This document shows positions 24,356 to 32,500 of a stretch of DNA of 64,000 nt, in pieces; position 1 is the stretch's first letter; each line of letters opens with the position of its first letter. The notes below the pieces were generated by a model. It had not been told where the DNA came from and did not search any database. It was given only the letters and a program-made list of their open reading frames with translations. The DNA comes from CAZHFW01 sp964531675. GTDB lineage: Bacteria > Planctomycetota > Phycisphaerae > Phycisphaerales > UBA1924. Made by a program: the position numbers and the translations under genes. The stretch spans positions 1 through 64,000 of the forward strand of contig CAZHFW010000002.1 in assembly GCA_964531675.1 (NCBI GenBank). Direction: 5' to 3'.

Positions 24356-25522
24356 ATGGCATTCAGCGGAAAGGCGACGTTCAGCGCGGGGGCGGAGCTC
24401 CCGGAACTGATGGAGGACGTCTCGGACATCATCTCGATCGTCAGCCCGTACGAGACGCCGCTCTTGGCGCACCTGGGCGACGCCAAGCGGCCGGCGACGA
24501 GCACGCAGCATGAATGGCTCGAGGATGAGCTTCTGCCCAACACCGATGCGCTGAACCAGGCGACGTTCTCGCCCGACGCGCAGAACGCCACGGCGCTGAC
24601 GGTGGTCAACGGGTCCCGCTTCCGCGCCGGCGACATCGTGCGCCCCGGGACCAGCAGCGAGATCATGCTGGTCACCGCGGTGGCCGGGAACGTGATCACG
24701 GTCATCCGCGGGTATGGCGCGACCAACAAGTTCGCCATCACCAACGGTCTGCCCATGACCATCCTGGGCAACGCCGCCCTCGAGGGTGACGACGCGCCGT
24801 CGGCCCGCTTCACCAACCGCGTCCGCAGGCGCAACTTCACCCAGATCTTCACCTCGTCGGTGCAGGTCTCGGGATCCATGCAGGCCTCGCGCGGCTACGG
24901 CGTCGCCGATGAGCTGGACTACCAGAAGCAGGAACGCCTGCGCGAGCTCCTGCGCGACCTGGAGAACTGCGTCATCAACGGGATCGCCCCCGCGGCCAAC
25001 CAGCAGGGCTCCACCACGGTGCGGCGCACCATGCAGGGGATCATGCGGTCGGTCGTGACCAATCAGTTCGTGGTCGGACAGAACGGCATCCCGGGCGGAT
25101 CGGGCTCGTCCAACACCGACCTCAGCGAGGATGTGCTCAACGCGGCCCTGCGGCTCATCTGGGAGAAGAGCTCGGCGCGGATCGACACGATCCTGGTGGG
25201 CGGGCAGCTCAAGCGGCGCATCAACTCGTTCATCGCGGGCAAGCGGGCCTACGTGCCGGAGGACACGCGCGTCCGCGACATGGTGGGCGTGTACGAGAGC
25301 GACTACGGCATCGCCAAGGTCGTGCTCTCCCGCTGGGTGCCCGCCGACGCGGTGATCCTGCTCGACAGCTCGCGCGTGGAAGTCACGCCGCTCCAGGGAC
25401 GCTCGTTCTTCTACAAGCCCCTGGCGGCCACCGGCGACAGCGAGTCGGGGCAGATCATCGGCGAGTACACGCTGACGTTCCGCAACGAGAACGCGCACGG
25501 CATCATCCGCAACCTCACGTGA
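24356..25522 (+). CDS. Major capsid protein, SU10/DUF5309-like (HK97 fold expected)
   Basis: 388 aa. Starts MAFSGKATFSAGAELPELME and continues with the family's conserved DVSDIISIVSPYETPLLAHLG and THEW-like STQHEWLEDELLPN. It carries a beta-hairpin domain (GSRFRAGDIVRPGTSSEIML) and a C-terminal P-domain-like region (DYGIAKVVLSRWVP, TLTFRNENAHGIIRNLT). These are hallmarks of SU10-type major head proteins. No protease gene or N-terminal prodomain is obvious, so assembly may rely on the scaffold protein. The start ATG 24356 follows AAAGGGGG. Confidence 0.87.
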   Translation: MAFSGKATFSAGAELPELMEDVSDIISIVSPYETPLLAHLGDAKRPATSTQHEWLEDELLPNTDALNQATFSPDAQNATALTVVNGSRFRAGDIVRPGTSSEIMLVTAVAGNVITVIRGYGATNKFAITNGLPMTILGNAALEGDDAPSARFTNRVRRRNFTQIFTSSVQVSGSMQASRGYGVADELDYQKQERLRELLRDLENCVINGIAPAANQQGSTTVRRTMQGIMRSVVTNQFVVGQNGIPGGSGSSNTDLSEDVLNAALRLIWEKSSARIDTILVGGQLKRRINSFIAGKRAYVPEDTRVRDMVGVYESDYGIAKVVLSRWVPADAVILLDSSRVEVTPLQGRSFFYKPLAATGDSESGQIIGEYTLTFRNENAHGIIRNLT

Positions 25523-25567
25523 GTCACGCGGCGCAGCCGCTTCGGGGGTCGCGGGTGCGCAGGCGAG

Positions 25568-25593
25568 CCCCGTCCGGCGAAAGCCGGGCGGGG
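25568..25593 (+). terminator. GNRA-capped hairpin after the capsid gene
   Basis: Stem CCCCGTCCGGC / GCCGGGCGGGG, 11 bp with one G-U pair, closed by a GAAA tetraloop, 45 bp after the capsid stop. There is no T-run, so it more likely slows polymerase or protects the 3' end of the capsid mRNA than terminates fully. That would favour high capsid relative to the downstream connector genes. Confidence 0.55.
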
Positions 25594-25636
25594 AAGTTCA
25601 ACACGGTCCGCGGGTCGGGCCGGTCAGGAGGCGTTC

Positions 25637-26278
25637 ATGTTCGCGAGCGATCGGGACCTGCTGCTCTTGGAGCCCAACCTGTTCCGCGATGTCGGCTGGG
25701 TCGGCCAGCGGCTGACGCGGGCGTCGTCCTCGTCGGTGTCGGGCACGACGCTGACGCTGACCAGTCCGGATGTGCCGCTTGATGCCGCCGGCGTCGAAGC
25801 GGGGAACGTCGCGATCGTCAATGGCGTGGGATATGAGGTGGTGGCGAGGCTCTCGTCGACGCAGCTCACGATCTCCAGGCCGCGGGCGCGGCTAGACGAT
25901 CCCGTGCAGCCGCCCTCGCCCGCCACGGGCGTGGAGGCGTTCGTGCACACGTTCGCGCCGCAGCTTGCGATCGTGCATGCGCAGCTGCTGCGGATGGTGG
26001 GCATCGAGCCGGATGATCCGGCTTCCGAGCCCGGACCATCACGGATCGTGAATCCCACGGCGCTCACGCGCATCGAGGCGCTGGGGGCGCTGTTCATGGT
26101 CTTTGCCGCTGCCTCGGCCGCGGCAGGACCCGAGTCCCCCGCGGGCAAGCGGGCCGAGTTCTACCGGCTGCGCTTCGCCGAAGAGCGCGAGCGTGCGGTC
26201 GTCAGGTTGGACCTGGACGGCGACGGCGTCGCTGATGCGACCAGGCGGTTCAACGTGGTGCAGTTCGTGCGGGGCTGA
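25637..26278 (+). CDS. Head-completion/connector-like protein of the phage module
   Basis: 213 aa with a GGAGG site before the ATG. N-terminal beta region (GTTLTLTSPDVPLD, GNVAIVNGVGYEVVARL) resembles a small beta barrel. The C-terminal part has a helix-rich AEFYRLRFAEERERAV followed by a calcium-loop-like LDLDGDGVADATRRF. By position just after the capsid gene it would be a head-tail connector or adaptor. I cannot assign a family from sequence. The DxDxDG loop is notable because similar loops occur in dockerins and EF-hands. Confidence 0.6.
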   Translation: MFASDRDLLLLEPNLFRDVGWVGQRLTRASSSSVSGTTLTLTSPDVPLDAAGVEAGNVAIVNGVGYEVVARLSSTQLTISRPRARLDDPVQPPSPATGVEAFVHTFAPQLAIVHAQLLRMVGIEPDDPASEPGPSRIVNPTALTRIEALGALFMVFAAASAAAGPESPAGKRAEFYRLRFAEERERAVVRLDLDGDGVADATRRFNVVQFVRG

Positions 26279-26304
26279 AGCCGGCGTCGGCCGGGAGGTG
26301 CGTC

Positions 26305-26721
26305 ATGCTGATTCTGAATCCGGCGCGGGTGCGGTTCGCGGGCGCGGCGTGGGAAGATGTGACCCGGATCGCGATCGACCGCGAGGCGGCACGGCCGATC
26401 GCCGAGTGGGGCGACGCGGGGCCGCACGTCGTGCTCGCGGACGTGCCCGAGCAGCGCGTGCGGATCACGATCGAACGGCAACTCGTGCGTGATGGGATGG
26501 ACGGGCCGCGTCCGGGCGAGAGCGGCGAGCTGACGTTCTACGCGTCGCCCGCGGGGAGTGAGGCTGGCCGGGTGCGCGTGCGGGCGACCGGCGTGGTCAT
26601 CGCGGTGACGCATGAGCTCTCGGGGCGCAAGGGCGCGATCCGCACGGTGGAGCTGCTCGCGGTCTCATCCGACGGGGCGGCCGATCCGGTGGCGGTGACC
26701 GCGACGGAGGCCGAATCATGA
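26305..26721 (+). CDS. Phage-module small structural protein A
   Basis: 138 aa, all-beta pattern (NPARVRFAGAAWEDVTRIAI, RVRITIERQLV, GELTFYASPAG, RVRVRATGVVIAV). No family recognised, but beta-sandwich proteins of this size between capsid and later genes are often tail tube or tube-terminator proteins. GGAGG precedes the ATG, and the stop overlaps the next start (ATGA), so the two are probably made in fixed ratio. Function is inferred from position only. Confidence 0.6.
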   Translation: MLILNPARVRFAGAAWEDVTRIAIDREAARPIAEWGDAGPHVVLADVPEQRVRITIERQLVRDGMDGPRPGESGELTFYASPAGSEAGRVRVRATGVVIAVTHELSGRKGAIRTVELLAVSSDGAADPVAVTATEAES

Positions 26722-27137
26722 GCAGCTTCAAGGGACGCAACATCTTCGGCTCCGGGCCTCACCGGTTCGCGGTGGGGAAGCAGGGGCAGCAGACGTTGCC
26801 GGCGCTGTACTTCCAGGTCATCGCGCCCGCGACCACACCGATCGGGCTGGTGGAACTCGAGGTGGTGGTGAAGGGGCGGCTGGTGGCGTCGTCGGACGCG
26901 GGGCTCTGGACGCTGCGCGACGCGGTGGTGGCGGAACTCGAGAACGTACCCTCACCCGGAACGCTGGTGGCGGCGGATGGTCGCTCCTGGTCGGAGATGA
27001 CGTTCATCGGATACGTCGAGGAGGACCGCGTGGACCGCGGGCGGGTGCGTTCGGTGGGTTACACCGCGACGTTCCGGCGTTTCCAGAGCTTCGAGTTTGC
27101 GCCCGCGGATCTGAAGCTGGTCGGAGTGGTGCGCTGA
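26718..27137 (+). CDS. Phage-module small structural protein B
   Basis: 139 aa, translationally coupled to the previous gene. Sequence: MSSFKGRNIFGSGPHRFAVG at the start, a helical segment WTLRDAVVAELENVPSPGTL, and beta strands GYVEEDRVDRGRVRSVGYTA and ATFRRFQSFEF. The layout (strand-helix-strand with a Gly-Tyr turn) resembles tail-tube-associated or baseplate N-terminal domains, but I cannot name a family. Function is inferred from context. Confidence 0.6.
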   Translation: MSSFKGRNIFGSGPHRFAVGKQGQQTLPALYFQVIAPATTPIGLVELEVVVKGRLVASSDAGLWTLRDAVVAELENVPSPGTLVAADGRSWSEMTFIGYVEEDRVDRGRVRSVGYTATFRRFQSFEFAPADLKLVGVVR

Positions 27138-27155
27138 GCGGGAGGGGGGGCGGAG

Positions 27156-27470
27156 ATGCTGGACGGGGAACTGGCGAGCATCGCCCAACTGGGCGCGGCG
27201 GGGCTGATGGGCTGGATGTGGCTGGCCGAGCGGAGGTCGGCGGCGGCGCGGGAGCGCCAGTTGACCGAGGCCCACGAGCGGATCGTGCAGGAGCGGCGCT
27301 ACTTCGAGAGCCTGCTGGAGGCGGTGCGCGAGAACACGCGGGTGCTGGCGGTGCTCGAGACCGGGCAGGCCAGGCTGGGGCGTGCCCTTGAGGCGATGGA
27401 ACTGGCCCAGGGAAGCGCCGAGGCAACGCCGGGGCGGGAACGGCCCGCGGAAACTAGACTGACGGCATGA
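27156..27470 (+). CDS. Single-TM coiled-coil protein, holin-like in layout
   Basis: 104 aa. One short hydrophobic segment (IAQLGAAGLMGWMWLA) is followed by a long charged helix (RQLTEAHERIVQERRYFESL and on). This arrangement recalls BhlA/UviB-type small holins, but it is also found in anchoring proteins. The stop overlaps the start of the lipoprotein gene (ATGA). In a domesticated module it could anchor capsid-derived particles to the membrane; that is inference. Confidence 0.55.
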   Translation: MLDGELASIAQLGAAGLMGWMWLAERRSAAARERQLTEAHERIVQERRYFESLLEAVRENTRVLAVLETGQARLGRALEAMELAQGSAEATPGRERPAETRLTA

Positions 27471-28015
27471 AGTCTGTCCGCAAGACGTTTGTGTTGGTCG
27501 GTGTGTGCGGCGTGCTCGGGCTGGGATTGCCCGCCTGTGCGCCGCGGGCGGCGGATCCGGGGCCGCCGAGCACGGAAGGCGCCTTTGGCCCCGAGTCCCT
27601 GCGGATCTATCCGCTGACCAGGCTCGATCGGGCGTCGGACGGCAAGCCCGTGGTGGTGTGCCACATCGAGCTGAAGGATCGCTGGGGCGACACGACCAAG
27701 GGCGTGGGGCGCTTGGAGATCAGGCTGCTGCGTCCGAATGCGCCCGCGGGCGGTTCGGAGGCGAGCGATCAGACCTGGGAGATCGATCTGTCAAACTGGG
27801 ATCTGAACGCGTCGCTCTATGACAAGGCGACGCGGACGTATCGGATCCAGCTTGGCGAGATTCCGGACTGGCTGGCGCAGCAGGCGCCGGTGGCCAAGGG
27901 CGAGGGGCCGAAGTCGGACGGTGCGGCGGTGTGCCGTCTGTCGGCCAAGTACGTGCCGCGGGGGAGCCCGGATGCGCCCGAAAAGCTGCGGGACGAGTTT
28001 GTCGTGCGGCGGTGA
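27467..28015 (+). CDS. Lipoprotein at the end of the capsid module
   Basis: 182 aa. Signal with lipobox GLPAC, Cys24. The mature part has strands PVVVCHIELKDRWGDTTKG and GRLEIRLLRPN, and conserved-looking Trp-Asp motifs (WEIDLSNWDLN). It resembles Phycisphaerae lipoproteins of unknown role. The ATG overlaps the stop of the one-TM gene, so it is co-translated with the phage-like block and ends it before a terminator. A lipoprotein is unusual in a phage structural operon. Confidence 0.75.
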   Translation: MKSVRKTFVLVGVCGVLGLGLPACAPRAADPGPPSTEGAFGPESLRIYPLTRLDRASDGKPVVVCHIELKDRWGDTTKGVGRLEIRLLRPNAPAGGSEASDQTWEIDLSNWDLNASLYDKATRTYRIQLGEIPDWLAQQAPVAKGEGPKSDGAAVCRLSAKYVPRGSPDAPEKLRDEFVVRR

Positions 28016-28032
28016 GATCTGAACGTTGCAAT

Positions 28033-28074
28033 GAAAAACGCCCCGGGCTGATCGGCCCGGGGCGTTGTCGTTTT
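28033..28074. terminator. Rho-independent terminator
   Basis: AAAAACGCCCCGGGC-TGATCG-GCCCGGGGCGTTGTCGTTTT: 11-bp perfect stem with A-run and T-rich flanks. It ends the capsid-module/lipoprotein transcript and probably also the convergent amidohydrolase transcript. Confidence 0.9.
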
Positions 28075-28091
28075 GGGGGTCGGGATGTGGT

Positions 28092-29444
28092 TCAGTTGGG
28101 CTTGGCCTGCTTGTACTTCTCGCGGTACTTGTCGGCGAGGATGGTCTGCTTGTTGGCGAGGTTGATGGCGCGGCCATCGATGAAGGCGGCGGTGGTGTGG
28201 GTGGTGATTTCGAGGGGGTCGCCATCGGTGATGATGAGGGTGGCGGACTTGCCGGCGTCGAGTGAGCCGTAGCGGTCGGCGATGCCGAGGATTTCGGCGG
28301 AGGAGAGGGTGATGGAGCGGAGGGCGGCGTCGGGGGCGAGGCCGTAGGCGACGGCGCGGCCGGCGTTGTAGGGGAGGTTGCGTTCGTGGGCGGTTTCTTC
28401 GCCCGAGGCGAGGCACCAGCGGACGCCGGCTTCCTGGAGGCGGGCGGGGAGGGCGTAGGCCTCGTCGTAGGCGGCGTCATCGCGGCGCGGGAAGTTGTGG
28501 GTGCCCATGACGATGACGGGGACGTCGTGCTTCTTGAGCAGGTCGGCGCACATCGGGGCTTCGGCGCCGCCGACGATGACGAGCTTGAGGCCCAGGGGCG
28601 CGGCCCAGGAGATGGCGGCGGTGATCTGATCGGCGGCGTTGGCGGAGACGAAGATGGGCAGCTGCGCGCCGGAGTTGTTGGCGGAGTTCTTGGAGGGGAG
28701 CGCGGGGATCATGGCTTCCCAGCGGAGGTCGATGGGCGTGTTTGGGTCGCTGGCGCGGGCGGCGGCGTAGGACTTGGCGGTGGCGAAGGCGCGGTCGATG
28801 ACGTGCAGGCTCTGGCGGATGTTCTTGAGCTGCTCTTCTTCGGGCGTGGGGTTCCACCAGGCGGTGACGGTGCGCATCATGGGCCATTCGACGACCAGGC
28901 CCGCGTCGGCCTTGACGGCCATTTCCTCCCAGGTCCAGCCATCGAGGCGGATGACGCCCACGCGGCCCGAGATCGTGCCTCCCGAGGGGAAGACCGCCGC
29001 GATGAGTTCGCCATTGGACCGGGTGACCGGCAACAGCGTGGAGTCCGGGTTCACCGAGACGATGGCGCGGGCCTCGGGGGTGATGTTGCCGGCCTCGTTG
29101 GTGTCCTGCATGGCGCGGACGGCCTGGATCTCGGTGAGGCCGAGCTGGGTCTGAGCGCCGATGAGGCCCGGGTAGACGTGCTTGCCCTTGGCGTCGATGG
29201 TCTCGGGCGCGATGAGCTTGATGTTCTTGAGGTGGTCGTTCCACTGCTCCTGGGAGCCGACGAAGGCGATGACGCCATCGGCGAAGTGGACGACGCCATT
29301 GGCGATGGGCGGGCCCGAGACCGGGTGCACCGTGGCGCCGGTGATGAGGACGGGCTTGGCCTGGGGCGCGGCTTTGGCGCCGAGGTCCTGGGCCAGAGCG
29401 GTGGAGGCGGCAAGGGTCAGGATGGCGAGGCAGGAGAGTTTCAT
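28092..29444 (-). CDS. Secreted amidohydrolase-fold protein with degenerate metal site
   Basis: 450 aa with a signal peptide (LAILTLAASTALAQ). N-terminal composite beta-sandwich (ITGATVHPVSGPPIANG) and C-terminal ADRYGSLDAGKSATLIITDGDP show the amidohydrolase superfamily fold. The canonical PGLIDxHxH is replaced by YPGLIGAQTQLGL, with Gln98 and Gln100 in place of the two His. The expected downstream His and Asp ligands are not recognisable either (VIVMGTHNFPRRDD is the nearest). Probably non-hydrolytic or with altered metal use. It follows the larger amidohydrolase gene on the same strand, 73 bp away, and is likely its co-transcribed partner. Confidence 0.85.
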   Translation of the reverse strand: MKLSCLAILTLAASTALAQDLGAKAAPQAKPVLITGATVHPVSGPPIANGVVHFADGVIAFVGSQEQWNDHLKNIKLIAPETIDAKGKHVYPGLIGAQTQLGLTEIQAVRAMQDTNEAGNITPEARAIVSVNPDSTLLPVTRSNGELIAAVFPSGGTISGRVGVIRLDGWTWEEMAVKADAGLVVEWPMMRTVTAWWNPTPEEEQLKNIRQSLHVIDRAFATAKSYAAARASDPNTPIDLRWEAMIPALPSKNSANNSGAQLPIFVSANAADQITAAISWAAPLGLKLVIVGGAEAPMCADLLKKHDVPVIVMGTHNFPRRDDAAYDEAYALPARLQEAGVRWCLASGEETAHERNLPYNAGRAVAYGLAPDAALRSITLSSAEILGIADRYGSLDAGKSATLIITDGDPLEITTHTTAAFIDGRAINLANKQTILADKYREKYKQAKPN

Positions 29445-29517
29445 GGGTGATCTCGAAGAGAAGAAGCGGCGAGGCGGAAGGCACTAAACACTGGGCACTG
29501 GGCGCGGTCGAGCGGGA

Positions 29518-32500
29518 TCAGTTGTTGTTGACGGCGTTGCAGAGGCCGCAATCGCCCGCGCGGGAGGCCATGGGGTCCATGCCCTGCTGCATGAGGCGGA
29601 GGTAGTACGCGCGCTGGGCGTCGGAGACGTACTGATCGGTGGGCTTGGGCTCGGGCGTGTCGATCATTTCGCGCGGGCCACGGCCGCGACCTCCCGGGCC
29701 CATGCCGCCGGGACGCTTCTTCTCGGCCAGGAGCTTCTGGATGAGGCGCTGGCGTTCGGACTGGTTCCACTCCTGGTCCTTCTTGTCCTGCTCGATGGTC
29801 CAGTAGGGGCGACCCTCGATGTAGGTGGCCAGGCACTTGGAGTAGATGGAGAGGGGCTCGCCGCTCCAGATCGCCAGGTCGGCGTCCTTGCCGGGCTCGA
29901 TGGAGCCGACGCGGTTGTCGACCGCGAGCTGGCGCGCGGGGTTGAGCGTGACGAACTTCAAGGCCTCGGACTTGGAGATGGGGTTGTCGGGTGAGGAGTA
30001 CTTGACGGCCTTGGCGGCTTCGGCGTTCATGCGGCGGGCCAGTTCGTCGGAGTCGGAGTTGAAGCTGACGGTGACGCCCTGCTCCCACATGATGGGGCCG
30101 CCCTGCGGGATGGCGTCCTGCACTTCGACCTTGTAGGCCCACCAGTCGGTGAAGCAGCTGGCGCCGATGGCGGACTGGCGGATGGCGTCGGCGACCTTGT
30201 AGCCCTCGAGGATGTGCTGGTAGGTGCCGATCTTGAAGCCGAAGTCGCGGGCGACGCGGGCGAGCATGAGGATCTCGTCCTGGCGGTAGGAGTGGCAGTG
30301 GATCAGGCGCTTGCCTTCGAGGATTTCGGCGAGGGCTTCGAGTTCGAGGTCACGGCGGAAGGGGGTGCCGTCCTTCTCTTTGCCCGAGTCGCGGGCGGCG
30401 ATGTAGTCGCGGGCCGCGGTGAAGCGGTCGCGGATGAGGGACTCGACGCCCATGCGGGTCTGCGGGTAGCGGGTGTTGAAGCGGTCGCCCCAGTTGGACT
30501 GCTTGACGTTCTCGCCCAGCGCGAACTTGATGCCGGCGATGGCGCCCTCGAAGTGCATGTCGTCGGCGCTGGTGACGCCCCAGCGGATCTTGTTGACGCA
30601 GTTCTGGCCGCCGATGGCGTTGGCCGAGCCGTGGAGGTTGTTGACCGCGGTGAGGCCGCCGGCGAGCTGGCGGTACCAGTTGATGGCGTCGGGGTTGGTG
30701 ACGTCCTGGATGCGGACTTCAGCGGTGACCGCCTGGCCCGACTCGTTGACGCCCTTGGAGATGCCGGTGTGCGAGTGGCAATCGATCAGGCCCGGGGTGA
30801 TGTGCGAGCCCGCGGGGAGTTGAACGATGACCGCGCCGGGGAAGGCGTCGGGCTTGATGGTGTCGGCCTTCACGATGGAGTCGATCTTGCCCTTGCGGAC
30901 GATGACCGCGGCGTTCTCGAAGACCTCGTTCTTGTCGTTGGCGGCCCAGACGGTGGCGCCGGTGAGGATCAAGAGGTCGGCCTGCGCGGGGAGCTCATAG
31001 CGCTGGTAGGGACCGAAGGGATAGCCGAGCTTCTCGGGGATGGAGGCGATGTCCTTGTCGGAGGTGTCGTCCTCGGCGTCCTCGTCCTCGGGCCCGCCTT
31101 CGCGCTTGCCTTCGGCCTTGGCTTCGGGCTTGGCGGCGCCATCGGGCGGCGCGGGGCGGCTGCGACGCTTGGGCGCGAGCTTGGCCTTGTAGTCGTGCTT
31201 CTCGCCGCCGGGAAGGGTTCCGACGCCGATGAGCACGCCGTCTTCCAGGCGGATTGAGTCGGTGCTGTTGCCTTCGCCTCCGAGGGGCTTGAGGGAGTGT
31301 GTGAAGGTCGCGGTGGAGCCATCGATCTTGACGTTCTCGGCGTCGATGCGGGTCGCGGAGCCATCATCCTTGCGGAAGGTGATGGCGAGCTGATCGTCCT
31401 TGAACTCCATGGTCACCGAGTCCTTGGCGTTTTCGTCGGAGGGCTTGTTGTCGTACTCGTAGACGCGCCAGTTGCCATCGAACGCGGAGGGCTTGCGGCG
31501 GGCGCCGGTGAAGGCGAGGGTCTTGCCGTTGGGAAGCACCGCGGTGCCCGAGATGGAGTCAGAGTCCGAGGCGTGCCGCGTGCCGGCGTAGACCAGGGAG
31601 ATGGTGCAGACGCCCGGCGCGCCGAACTCGTCGTGATCGAAGATGAAGTTCACGCTCTTGCCCGAGACCTGGACGTTGCGGGTGTCGAGGGTCTTGGGCT
31701 TGCGGTCGTGGTTGAGGGAGAAGACCGAGACCTTGGGCGGCGTGTCATCCGAGAAGATGATGCGGGCCGGGGCGTCGATCGCGGGGTTCATGGTGAGATC
31801 CCACGTGCCCGCCAGCGCGGTGTCGGGGGTGGGGTTGATCTCGTGGCGCTTGCCGTCGACCCAGACGTCGAGGATCTTGACGGGCTTGGGCTTGGCGTCG
31901 GATCTGGCTTCAGGCTTTCCCTCAGGCTTGGCTTCGGCCTTGGCGTCCTCGGGCTTGGGCGCGGGAGCGGCGTTCGCGGCGCTGGCGGCGCGGGGCTTGG
32001 GCGTGGGCTCGAAGAGATCGCCGGTCGCGACGACCAGGTTGGCGAGCTTGCCTGCTTCGACGGTGCCCATCTGTCCGGAGACGCGGAGCAGGTCGGCGGG
32101 CTTGGTGGTGAGCATGGCCAGGGCCTTGTCGGGGGCCAGGCCGTGCTTGATGGCCTTCTTCAGGTTTTCGCTGAACTCGGCGCGGGAGCGGAGCTTGCTC
32201 GACGTGAGGACCACGTTGACGCCCGCAGCATCGAGGCGGCGCGGATTGGTGGGGGCCTGCTCCCAGGTCATCATCTCGCGCAGGTCGGTGGCTTCCTGCT
32301 TGGTGCGGCTCGAGACGTCGGGGGCCTTGGGGAAGTTCAGCGGGAGGATCACCGGCAGGTTGTCGGCCTTCACCGCGTCCAGGCGGCGGAACTCAACGCC
32401 CGAGCCGAGGATCACCGCGGGGCGGTTGAACTCCTTGGCGATCTTGGCAGCGCGGTGGAACTCAAGCTCGTCGTCGGTATTGAAGAGGTAGAAGGGCGAG

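Noticed and set aside
22233..27470. Complete prophage
   Set aside because: No terminase, integrase, lysis genes, tail-length genes or att-like repeats, and flanks are chromosomal.
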